A stretch of 11,764 nt of DNA from an uncultured Pseudomonadota bacterium (GTDB taxonomy: Bacteria; Pseudomonadota; Gammaproteobacteria; Burkholderiales; Casimicrobiaceae). Below are positions 6,345 through 11,764 of this stretch, piece by piece (position 1 is the stretch's first letter; the number at the start of each line of letters is the position of its first letter). The notes beneath the pieces are model-generated. The model was given only the letters and a program-made list of their open reading frames with translations, was not told the DNA's origin and did not search any database. The position numbers and the translations under genes are program-made. The stretch is from contig CALFEY010000304.1 of NCBI GenBank assembly GCA_937958295.1, positions 1 through 11,764 of the forward strand, read 5' to 3'.

Positions 6345-8438
6345 TCAATCCTTCACGATACAAATGTTGTTGAGCGCATCCAGTCTCGCGCGCCAGCCGG
6401 GATAGATCACGGTGGTGGTGTCGTACTCCTCCACGATCGCGGGACCCGCAACGGCTTGCTCCGCAAGGCTCGCGCGGGTGATGATCGCCGCCTCCTGCCA
6501 TCCGTGCTGCGGGCCGAAGTAGGCCTGCCGCGCCGCGCGCGCGGCCGTCCGCTCGTTGCGCCGTGCCATGTGCTCGGGCATGCGCGGCGTCAACGGCACG
6601 CCCCGGCACTGCGCCTTGATGGAGACGAATTGCAGCGGCTCGCCGGGCGATTCGTACCCGAAGATCTTGCGGTGCTCCGCGGCAAACGCGGCCGCGATCT
6701 GCGCGAAGGTGTCGTCCCCGGCGGGAAAGCGCGTGAGGGCGATCGGCAGAGGCGATGTCTGCCCGACGTACTTCACATCCGCGAACACGACGATGTCGCG
6801 GCGTGCCGCCTCGACGAAGCCCTCGCTCGTGAGCAGCGCTTCGCCTTCCGCGACCAGCGGCGCCGCAGCGGCGTTGAAGTCCTCCGGGGTCACCGCGGAC
6901 ACGCGGCGATAGAACCCCGCGATGAGCTGGTGCTCGACGTCGGCAAAGAGCATCCCCAGCGCACTGAAAAGACCCGCCACCGGCGGCACCACGATGCGCG
7001 TCATCCCCGCGCCCTCGGCCAGCGTGATCGCATGAACGGGGCCATTGCCGCCAATGGCGAACAAGGCGAAGGCCGAAGGGTCCATCCCCTTCTCCGACGA
7101 CACGCCCCGCAACGCCCGCAACATCGTGGCGTTGGCGATGAGGTGGATGCCATACGCAGCATCGACCTCGCCGATGCCAAGCCTGTCGGCGAGCTCCTGC
7201 ACCGCACGCTTCGCCTTGCCGAAGCTCAGCGCCAGCTCGCCGCCCACGAGCGCGCCCGGGTTGAGGTACCCGAGGAGCAGGTTCGCGTCCGTGACCGTGG
7301 GCTCGGTGCCGCCGCGGTCGTAGCACACCGGCCCGGGCTCGGCGCCGGCGCTGCGTGGGCCTACCTGGATGCCGCCGGCGGCGTCGATGGAGGCGATGCT
7401 GCCGCCGCCCGCGCCCACCTCCGCGATGTCGATCGTGGGCACCTGTACTGGAAAGCCGCTCCCGCGGATCATGCGGTTGCCCAGCGCCGCCCCGCCGCCC
7501 ACCTCCGTCTCGGGGCAGAGGCCGAACCTGCCGCCTTCGATGATGGTCGCCTTGGCGGTGGTCCCGCCCATGTCGAACACGATGAGCTCGGTCACGCCCG
7601 CGCGCTCGGCCACGCGCTGGCCACCCAGCACGCCCGCTGCCGGACCCGACTCGATGATGTAGATCGGACGCTCGGCGATGGCAGCACCAGGGGCGATTCC
7701 CCCGCTCGACTGCATGATCATAAGCGGTGCCGCGATGCGCAAGCGCGCGAGCCGCGCCCTCAAGGAGGCGACATAGCGCTCGATCACCGGACGGATGTAG
7801 GCATTGACGACCGTGGTGCTGGTGCGCTCGTACTCGCCGATCTGCGGCAGGAGTCGCACCGAGGCGGAGACCGAAACGCCCGGCAGCAGCCTCGCCAGTT
7901 GCTCCGCGGCCATGAGCTCGTTGACGGGATTCACGTAGGCATTGATGAACGTGACCGCCACCGCCTGCACGTCCCGGCGGCCGATCGCGCGCGCGACCTC
8001 CGCCAGTTCCGCCTCGCTCACGGCCTCCAGGACGTCGCCGGTGGCGCTCACGCGCTCCGCGATCTCGAAGCGCAAGTCGCGCGGGATGAGCGGCTCGGGC
8101 TTGCGGAACGTGAGGTCGTACAACCGGGGCGAGCGGAAGCGACCGAGCTCGAGCACATCGCGAAAACCCTTCGTGGTCACGAGCGCGGTCCTGACGCCCC
8201 GCCGCTCGATGATGGCATTGGTAGCCACCGTCGTGGCATGCACGAACTCGGTGATCGCCTGCGGCTCGATCCGCAGCTCGGTCAGCAAAGACGCCACGCC
8301 CTCCTCGATAGCCTGGCTGTAGTCGCGCGGCGTCGAGAGCACCTTCTTGCTGAACACGCCTCCGCCATCGTCGACCAGAACGATATCGGTGAAGGTGCCG
8401 CCGATGTCCACGCCCAACCGGTAGGTTGCCGTCGCCAT
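6345..8438 (-). CDS. hyuA: Hydantoinase A/oxoprolinase family subunit (HyuA)
   Basis: A 697-residue ATP-binding subunit of the hydantoinase/oxoprolinase family. The ASKHA-type nucleotide fold is visible: G-V-D-I-G-G-T-F-T-D at 9-18 (phosphate loop), HATTVATNAIIERRG at 67-81, ESGPAAGVLGG at 263-273, F-D-M-G-G-T-T-A-K-A from 288 (second phosphate loop), E-V-G-A-G-G-G-S-I at 340-348, and G-G-N-G-P-V-H-A further on. In characterised relatives this subunit phosphorylates or activates the cyclic amide at the cost of ATP, and the B subunit completes hydrolysis. Length matches the family (about 680-720). The ATG at 8438 lies three bases after the racemase-like gene and HyuB follows four bases downstream, so the two subunits are co-translated. 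No signal peptide is present, so it is cytoplasmic. Which member of the superfamily it is (hydantoinase, oxoprolinase, carboxylase) remains open. Confidence 0.93.
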   Translation of the reverse strand: MATATYRLGVDIGGTFTDIVLVDDGGGVFSKKVLSTPRDYSQAIEEGVASLLTELRIEPQAITEFVHATTVATNAIIERRGVRTALVTTKGFRDVLELGRFRSPRLYDLTFRKPEPLIPRDLRFEIAERVSATGDVLEAVSEAELAEVARAIGRRDVQAVAVTFINAYVNPVNELMAAEQLARLLPGVSVSASVRLLPQIGEYERTSTTVVNAYIRPVIERYVASLRARLARLRIAAPLMIMQSSGGIAPGAAIAERPIYIIESGPAAGVLGGQRVAERAGVTELIVFDMGGTTAKATIIEGGRFGLCPETEVGGGAALGNRMIRGSGFPVQVPTIDIAEVGAGGGSIASIDAAGGIQVGPRSAGAEPGPVCYDRGGTEPTVTDANLLLGYLNPGALVGGELALSFGKAKRAVQELADRLGIGEVDAAYGIHLIANATMLRALRGVSSEKGMDPSAFALFAIGGNGPVHAITLAEGAGMTRIVVPPVAGLFSALGMLFADVEHQLIAGFYRRVSAVTPEDFNAAAAPLVAEGEALLTSEGFVEAARRDIVVFADVKYVGQTSPLPIALTRFPAGDDTFAQIAAAFAAEHRKIFGYESPGEPLQFVSIKAQCRGVPLTPRMPEHMARRNERTAARAARQAYFGPQHGWQEAAIITRASLAEQAVAGPAIVEEYDTTTVIYPGWRARLDALNNICIVKD

Positions 8439-8441
8439 CGT

Positions 8442-9668
8442 CTACGCGGCCCGATAGTGACGCACAACGGAGGCGCGCACCTCGAGCGCCAGGTCCTGGA
8501 CGCGGGAGGCTCCTTGGGCCTGCCGTACGTCCTCGGCAGAGATGGCCACTGCTCCCTGACGACCGATGATCACCACCTCGTCGCCCAGCGCAGCGTCGGG
8601 CACGTCGGTAAGGTCGATGCGTGTGTACTCGAGCGAGGGCGGCGACAGCAGCGGAACCCGGCGGCCACGGATCAGCACGGCGCCCGCATGCAGGCGGGCC
8701 ATTCCGTCGCTGTACCCGATGGGGATCACTCCGACGCGCAGTCCCGGGCGCAAGGGAATCGGCGAGTCTTCGACGTATTCGGTGCGCGTGATCGCGCGCG
8801 CCTGCAGCAGGCGTGTGCGCAGCGCGTGGAACGGCGTGCGGCCGTCGGCGTCCGCAGCAAAGACAGACGCGCCGGGGTCCACGGCACTCAGGATCATCGC
8901 GCGTCCAGTCATGGCCATCACCCGCGAGCTGGCCATCGCGGCGAGCGGCACCGTGATGCCCTCGCGTTCCAGCGACCGCAGCACCGACTCGAAGCGCCGG
9001 TACTGCCAGTCGAGCGCGGCGTGCGTCGGGTCGGCAACCACCGTCGGATGGCAGTGCAGGAGGTACACGTCGGCATGCGGATGCTCGCGAAGGCGGCGGA
9101 CGAGCTCCACCGTGCGCTCGGCGGCGATCCCGAGGCGCTCCGGTCCCACTTCGATCTTGAGCGCGATACGCCGTCGTCGCGTGGCATGCGCGAGGTAGGC
9201 GTCGACCGCCTCCTCGCTCCACAGCGATGGAATCACGTCGAGCGCCTCCATGGCGCGTACTGCGGCGCGGTCGAGCATGGCGCCTGCATACAGCAGGATC
9301 GGCCCGCCGACACCGGCATCGCGCAGCAGCGCGGCGTCGTCGAGATTGGCGAGCGACAGCGCATCCGCCCCGGCCGCCAGCACGGTACGCGCACCTGGCA
9401 CGATGCCGTAACCGTAGGCGTTGGCCTTGACCGTGGCGAAGAAGAAAGTCCGTGGCCCCACCAGCGTGCGCACGCGCGCGGTGTTGCGCGCCACTACGCC
9501 GAGGTCGATCTCGAAGATGTTGGGGCGCGCGAGCGATCGATGATCGTGCTCCGCAAGCACGCCAACGAGGGGGGCCGGCAAGAATGCGTCGGCAGCGGGC
9601 GCACAAGCGGCGATGTTGCCTGGCAATGGCGCGGGGACTGTCGACATGCCGCGTGGATCGGTCGTCAT
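8442..9668 (-). CDS. Alanine racemase family (fold III PLP) protein, divergent active site
   Basis: About 408 residues from ATG 9668 (ATG 9647 is an alternative; an upstream frame to 9773 would cover the intergenic dyad and is unlikely). Features of alanine racemase: E-I-D-L near 53-56, the PLP motif ATVKANAYGYG with Lys81, LKIEVGPERLGI where Lys171 and Arg178 match Lys129/Arg136 of the Geobacillus enzyme, G-Y-S-D-G at 318-322, and I-D-L-T-D-V-P near 351. Differences matter: the V-R-P-G motif whose Arg (219) contacts the pyridine nitrogen reads V-D-P-G (Asp264), M-D-Q reads L-E-Y (346-348), and N-S reads S-S (247-248). About 45 residues precede the barrel and look unstructured. It is the first gene of the hyu operon, so it probably acts on an amino acid made or used there rather than on cell-wall alanine. 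No strong ribosome site precedes either start. Confidence 0.85.
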   Translation of the reverse strand: MTTDPRGMSTVPAPLPGNIAACAPAADAFLPAPLVGVLAEHDHRSLARPNIFEIDLGVVARNTARVRTLVGPRTFFFATVKANAYGYGIVPGARTVLAAGADALSLANLDDAALLRDAGVGGPILLYAGAMLDRAAVRAMEALDVIPSLWSEEAVDAYLAHATRRRRIALKIEVGPERLGIAAERTVELVRRLREHPHADVYLLHCHPTVVADPTHAALDWQYRRFESVLRSLEREGITVPLAAMASSRVMAMTGRAMILSAVDPGASVFAADADGRTPFHALRTRLLQARAITRTEYVEDSPIPLRPGLRVGVIPIGYSDGMARLHAGAVLIRGRRVPLLSPPSLEYTRIDLTDVPDAALGDEVVIIGRQGAVAISAEDVRQAQGASRVQDLALEVRASVVRHYRAA

Positions 9669-9711
9669 GGGTCGAGCCGAGTATGGAAGCCCGGGGGGGC
9701 GCGGACAAACG

Positions 9712-9740
9712 ATTAATTCAACGCCCATACATGAGTTAAA
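9712..9740 (-). promoter_or_regulatory. Candidate promoter of the racemase-hyuAB-bug operon
   Basis: On the minus strand TTTAAC (9740-9735) and ATTAAT (9717-9712) are 17 bases apart. That is a weak but correctly spaced -35/-10 pair in the only AT-rich patch of this gap. A start near 9705 would leave a leader of about 37 bases before ATG 9668. The matches are only three to four of six each, so this is a suggestion, and it overlaps the dyad listed separately. Confidence 0.3.
9713..9739. promoter_or_regulatory. Dyad, probable LysR-type operator
   Basis: TTAATTCA (9713-9720) and TGAGTTAA (9732-9739) are inverted 8-bp arms with one mismatch and an 11-base spacer, 27 bp in all. The centre (9726) lies almost exactly midway between the divergent starts at 9668 and 9781. 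LysR-family proteins typically bind such dyads between their own gene and the divergent target. It is the clearest regulatory candidate for the neighbouring LysR protein. Confidence 0.55.
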
Positions 9741-9780
9741 GTCATGCAATTGCCGCCCGTGCCCAAGCTCCACTGATAGC

Positions 9781-10758
9781 GTGAAACGCCAACTCCCCCC
9801 TCTGCTCTCCTTGCGCGCCTTCGAGTCGGCAGGACGGCACCAGAGCTTTACTCGCGCGGCCGCCGAGCTGTCCGTGACTCAGGGCGCGGTGAGCCGGCAG
9901 GTCAAGTTGCTGGAGGGGTATCTGCGACAGCGGCTGTTCAGCCGCCGCACGCGCCAGGTGGAGCTGACCGACTTCGGCGCGGCGTACCTCCGCACCGTGC
10001 ATGAGTGCTTCTCGATGTTGGAGGACGTCGAGGCGCGCCAGCGGCGCGTAACCTCGCGCATGCGCATCAGCGTGCCGCAGTCGCTCGCCAATCTCTGGCT
10101 CTTGCCGCGGCTCGCCTCGTTCACCGAGGCGCATTTCGACGTCCACGTCGACACGTCGTTCGCACCCGTCGACTTTGCAACCGACGCCATCGACGCCGCC
10201 ATTCGCCTGGGCCGGCTACCCGGGGCGCGCTTCGATACGCTACAACCGGACATTCCTCACGAGATGGTTCGAAGCTGGGTCGGTGTCATCGCCGAGCATC
10301 TTGCCGATGAGATCCTCACTCCGGTGGCCAGTCGCGCCCTCGTCAAGGCGGGAGCGCCCATCCGGCAACCGTCGGATCTTTTGCGCTACGACCTCATCCA
10401 CGTCACGTCCCGACCTCGCGCGTGGGCCGATTGGCTGCGGGCGCATGGCGTGAACACGCCTCCCCCGCGAGGCCCCGAGTACGGGCACTTCTTCCTCGCA
10501 CTGGAAGCGGCCCGGCGCAGGCGAGGGATCGTGCTGGCCCCCACCTTGCACTTGCGGCTTCCGGCAACGACGACGAACCTGGTCTGCCCGATCGAATCGC
10601 GGGTGCCGAGCGCGGGGGCGTACTACCTGCTCTACCGCGAGCGCGATGTGGAGGAGCCGCGTATCCAGGCGCTGAAGCGGTGGCTGTCCGACGAGGTCGC
10701 GCGTGAATCGACGGGCAAGCCGCCGCGCCGTGTCCAGCGACGGAAGACGCCGCGATAG
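9781..10758 (+). CDS. LysR family transcriptional regulator, GcvA-like
   Basis: A 325-residue LysR-type regulator. The N-terminus LPPLLSLRAFESAGRHQSF is typical of the GcvA-like branch. The winged helix-turn-helix covers about residues 20-62, with F-T-R-A-A-A-E-L at 23-30, VTQGAVSRQVKLLE at 32-45 and R-L-F-S-R-R near 51-56. The remaining residues form the two-lobed effector domain, starting around the S-V-P-Q-S-L-A-N-L-W-L-L-P-R-L strand. The C-terminus ends in a basic tail (K-P-P-R-R-V-Q-R-R-K). The GTG at 9781 is the only sensible start, since the reading frame upstream crosses the intergenic region; no good ribosome site is visible. It is divergent from the racemase-hyuAB-bug operon with a 112-bp gap containing a dyad, so it most likely controls that operon and itself. 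The effector is unknown, possibly the cyclic amide or its amino-acid product. Confidence 0.92.
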   Translation: MKRQLPPLLSLRAFESAGRHQSFTRAAAELSVTQGAVSRQVKLLEGYLRQRLFSRRTRQVELTDFGAAYLRTVHECFSMLEDVEARQRRVTSRMRISVPQSLANLWLLPRLASFTEAHFDVHVDTSFAPVDFATDAIDAAIRLGRLPGARFDTLQPDIPHEMVRSWVGVIAEHLADEILTPVASRALVKAGAPIRQPSDLLRYDLIHVTSRPRAWADWLRAHGVNTPPPRGPEYGHFFLALEAARRRRGIVLAPTLHLRLPATTTNLVCPIESRVPSAGAYYLLYRERDVEEPRIQALKRWLSDEVARESTGKPPRRVQRRKTPR

Positions 10759-10810
10759 GACGACGTGACGGGGCTGACCACCGAGCCGTCCGGAATCGCT
10801 CGCGCACGTC

Positions 10811-10836
10811 GCGGCAGGGACTTGCGTCCCTCCCGC
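10811..10836. repeat. Stem-loop downstream of the LysR gene
   Basis: GCGG (10811-10814) and AGGGAC (10816-10821) pair with GTCCCT (10826-10831) and CCGC (10833-10836) around a TTGC loop, with a single C-C mismatch. It lies about 52 bases after the LysR stop. It could end that transcript, but no T-run follows, so I do not call it an intrinsic terminator. Confidence 0.45.
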
Positions 10837-10880
10837 CTGCGCAGATCGGGATCGCCTGCCGGCTCGCGTCGACTGCGCAA

Positions 10881-10911
10881 AGAAAAAGGGCTTGCATCGC
10901 TGCAAGCCCTT
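10881..10911 (-). terminator. Intrinsic terminator of tRNA-fMet
   Basis: A perfect 11-bp stem (AAGGGCTTGCA at 10886-10896 with its complement at 10901-10911) has a 4-base loop. On the minus strand it is followed by a TTTTTCT run. It starts 8 bases after the encoded CCA of the tRNA, the expected position for a tRNA terminator. Confidence 0.9.
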
Positions 10912-10918
10912 GATTGTG

Positions 10919-10995
10919 TGGTTGCGGGGATAGGATTTGAACCTATGACCTTCGGGTTATGAGCCCGACGAGCTGCCAGACTGCTCCACCCCGCA
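10919..10995 (-). tRNA. tRNA-fMet (initiator), anticodon CAT
   Basis: A 77-base cloverleaf on the minus strand. It has acceptor GCGGGG (positions 2-7) pairing with CCCCGC, D arm G-G-A-G-C-A-G...G-C-T-C, anticodon arm TCGGGCTCATAACCCGA with the three G-C pairs diagnostic of initiator tRNA, variable AGGTC, and T arm ATAGG-TTCAAAT-CCTAT. The 3' A-CCA is encoded. The first base is T (10995) opposite A72, so a U1-A72 pair is possible instead of the C1-A72 mismatch known from E. coli. The gene stands alone with its own terminator. Confidence 0.96.
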
Positions 10996-11000
10996 CAAGA

Positions 11001-11009
11001 ATAGTAGCA
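11001..11009 (-). promoter_or_regulatory. Extended -10 element for tRNA-fMet
   Basis: On the minus strand TGCTACTAT (11009-11001) is an extended -10 (TGn plus TACTAT). It ends only five bases before the first tRNA base, so transcription would start at or next to the mature 5' end. No good -35 is seen 17 bases upstream. Confidence 0.4.
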
Positions 11010-11293
11010 CGAAACAGCCCGGCCCACCACCTTGCGCTAAATCTGCGCGAGGAGACGCCAGCGCGGTCGACATTCGGTGCCGATGCAAGCGGCGCGGCGT
11101 CCGACTCGCACCAACGCGATCCCCAAAATGCAGCGCGGAGGGGTTTTCCTGCCTCGCGCGAGTGCACGCCCGCGCCCGCACCGCAGGTGTCACCAGCACC
11201 ACGCGTGCTGCATCAACGGCCCCCGTGCGCGCAGCCGCGTGCGCGCTTCATAGCGGAAAGCCGTATTGCAACTGGCGCGCCTTCGCACGCACC

Positions 11294-11318
11294 CGAACGC
11301 GTTCGCGTCGTCGACGAC
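11294..11318. repeat. Two adjacent perfect 12-bp palindromes
   Basis: CGAACGCGTTCG (11294-11305) and GTCGTCGACGAC (11307-11318) are separated by one base and end 12 bases before the sigma-54 promoter element. They could bind a regulator of amt. In such GC-rich DNA single palindromes occur by chance, but two side by side are less expected. Confidence 0.4.
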
Positions 11319-11330
11319 CGTTCAGCGCCG

Positions 11331-11346
11331 TGGCACACGGCTTGCT
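11331..11346 (+). promoter_or_regulatory. Sigma-54 (-24/-12) promoter of amt
   Basis: TGGCAC (11331-11336), five bases, then TTGCT (11342-11346). The invariant GG (11332-11333) and GC (11344-11345) have the correct 12-base phasing, giving a transcription start near 11357 and a leader of about 90 bases before the amt start. Ammonium transporter genes in proteobacteria are commonly controlled by NtrC and sigma-54, so position and function agree. Confidence 0.75.
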
Positions 11347-11375
11347 GCGACTACAGCGCGCGGGAGATCAGCCCC

Positions 11376-11417
11376 GTGCTCCACCATTGCGACCGGCGCG
11401 ACGAGCCGGCGGAGCAC
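11376..11417 (+). other. Stem-loop in the amt leader
   Basis: GTGCTCC (11376-11382) pairs with GGAGCAC (11411-11417), and inside it CCGGC (11393-11397) pairs with GCCGG (11405-11409). The structure ends 15 bases before the ribosome site GGGGAG. It may affect amt translation or mRNA stability, but no known RNA element is recognised. Confidence 0.35.
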
Positions 11418-11446
11418 TGCACGGAGTCACTTGGGGAGTACGCACG

Positions 11447-11764
11447 TTGATTCGCATCGCATTGCTGCTGTTCAGCGCCTGGATATCGATCGCCGCCGCG
11501 CAAACGACCGCCGAGCCCGACAAGGGCGCCGTGCCCTCCGCACCCGCAGAAGCCCCGGTGGCCGCACCTGCGCCCGCCCCGACCGCGGCCGCCGTGCCCG
11601 TGCCGCCTGCCGCAGAGGCCGCGCCCACGCGCCCGTTCATGACCTCCGTCGACAAGATCAGTGCCGGCGACACGGCATGGATGATCACCGCCACTGCGCT
11701 CGTATTGCTGATGACGATTCCCGGCCTCGCGCTCTTCTACGCGGGCATGGTGCAGAAGAAGAAC
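11447..11764 (+). CDS. amt: Ammonium transporter Amt, N-terminal part (cut by window end)
   Basis: The first 106 residues of an Amt/MEP/Rh ammonium channel, truncated by the end of the window. The start is TTG at 11447, with GGGGAG eight bases upstream. A Sec signal peptide covers about residues 1-18 (hydrophobic core I-A-L-L-L-F-S-A-W-I, cleavage after A-A-A). It is followed by a Pro/Ala-rich linker to about residue 60, as is common in betaproteobacterial Amt proteins. The first membrane helix of the channel then starts with the family signature GDTAWMITATALVLLMTIPG, L-A-L-F-Y-A-G-M-V-Q-K-K-N. It takes up ammonium across the inner membrane and is normally gated by the PII protein GlnK. No glnK lies upstream here; it could be downstream. 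The sigma-54 promoter in front indicates induction under nitrogen limitation. A shorter start at ATG 11639 would lose the signal peptide. Confidence 0.92.
   Translation, partial: MIRIALLLFSAWISIAAAQTTAEPDKGAVPSAPAEAPVAAPAPAPTAAAVPVPPAAEAAPTRPFMTSVDKISAGDTAWMITATALVLLMTIPGLALFYAGMVQKKN

Larger units (their letters stand above)
10996..11330. other. Non-coding stretch between tRNA-fMet and the amt promoter
   Basis: There is no convincing gene here; the open frames lack a ribosome site and any family resemblance, and one of them runs through the tRNA. The left edge holds the tRNA promoter. The right part holds small dyads: GCACC-N3-(G/C)GTGC-like elements near 11179-11189 and 11195-11209, and two adjacent perfect 12-bp palindromes at 11294-11318. 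These may belong to amt control, but none matches a known site closely enough to name. Confidence 0.5.

Noticed and set aside
4592..6373. A 593-residue plus-strand open frame antisense to hyuB
   Set aside because: No family resemblance; hyuB on the opposite strand has the full set of family motifs.
6295..9708. A 1137-residue minus-strand open frame overlapping hyuA and the racemase-like gene in another frame
   Set aside because: Alternate-frame shadow with Arg/Ala/Gly-rich composition; the frames encoding HyuA and the PLP protein contain all family motifs.
6159..9716. A 1185-residue plus-strand open frame across hyuA and the racemase-like gene
   Set aside because: It is antisense to two clearly recognisable genes and has a low-complexity Arg/His-rich composition with no domain or ribosome site.
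10811..10836. Intrinsic terminator for the LysR gene
   Set aside because: The stem is good but no T-run follows on the plus strand, so it is listed only as a stem-loop.
10632..11030. A minus-strand open frame containing N-P-K-V-I-G-S-N-P-I-P
   Set aside because: This peptide comes from translating a tRNA gene and is a well-known false ORF pattern.
11032..11050. TTGCGC-TAAATCT-GCGCGA as an NtrC enhancer
   Set aside because: The arms have GCGC rather than GCAC and the ends do not match; it is about 310 bases from the predicted amt start and close to the tRNA promoter.
10959..11450. A 163-residue open frame between the tRNA and amt
   Set aside because: It starts inside the tRNA gene, runs across the sigma-54 promoter, has no ribosome site and no recognisable domain.

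Overview
The window reads as a piece of a high-GC betaproteobacterial chromosome, probably Burkholderiales or a relative. The evidence is a Bug/TctC-type orphan solute-binding protein beside a catabolic operon, an Amt transporter with a signal peptide and a Pro/Ala-rich linker, a DUF3297 protein and a GcvA-like LysR regulator. Codon use is strongly GC-biased throughout, so long open frames also occur antisense to the real genes. I see no insertion sequence, integrase or CRISPR array.

Layout from left to right. (1) 85-768: a small thioredoxin-fold protein (+) and a DUF3297 protein (-), convergent. (2) 999-3552: a periplasmic aldehyde oxidoreductase (paoABC/yagTSR) locus. Only paoC, the molybdenum subunit, is intact. 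The Tat-signal N-terminus of paoA is joined directly to the last codons of paoB, as if about 1.2-1.3 kb had been removed. (3) 3576-9668, all on the minus strand: a tightly packed operon transcribed leftward, in the order alanine-racemase-like protein, hydantoinase/oxoprolinase A subunit (HyuA), B subunit (HyuB), Bug-type periplasmic binding protein. Gaps are 3-4 bases or ATGA overlaps. (4) 9781-10758: a divergent GcvA-like LysR regulator, with a 27-bp dyad almost exactly midway between it and the racemase gene. (5) 10881-10995: an initiator tRNA-fMet gene (-) with its own intrinsic terminator. (6) 10996-11764: a long leader region with a near-consensus sigma-54 promoter, then the 5' part of an ammonium transporter gene (amt), cut by the window end.

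The leftward operon has a coherent logic, although its substrate is not known. The Bug protein would bind a small (often carboxylated) compound in the periplasm. HyuA/HyuB would open a cyclic amide (hydantoin or oxoproline type) or carry out a related ATP-dependent reaction. The PLP protein would act on the chirality or breakdown of the amino-acid product, and the LysR protein would sense the compound. The PLP protein carries Asp where alanine racemases carry the conserved Arg that contacts the pyridine nitrogen (Arg219 in the Geobacillus enzyme), so its reaction may not be plain alanine racemization.

The two most interesting points are this altered racemase in a hydantoinase operon and the paoA'/paoB' deletion that leaves the molybdenum subunit without its Fe-S and FAD partners. 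The sigma-54 promoter for amt fits nitrogen control and is a solid regulatory call.
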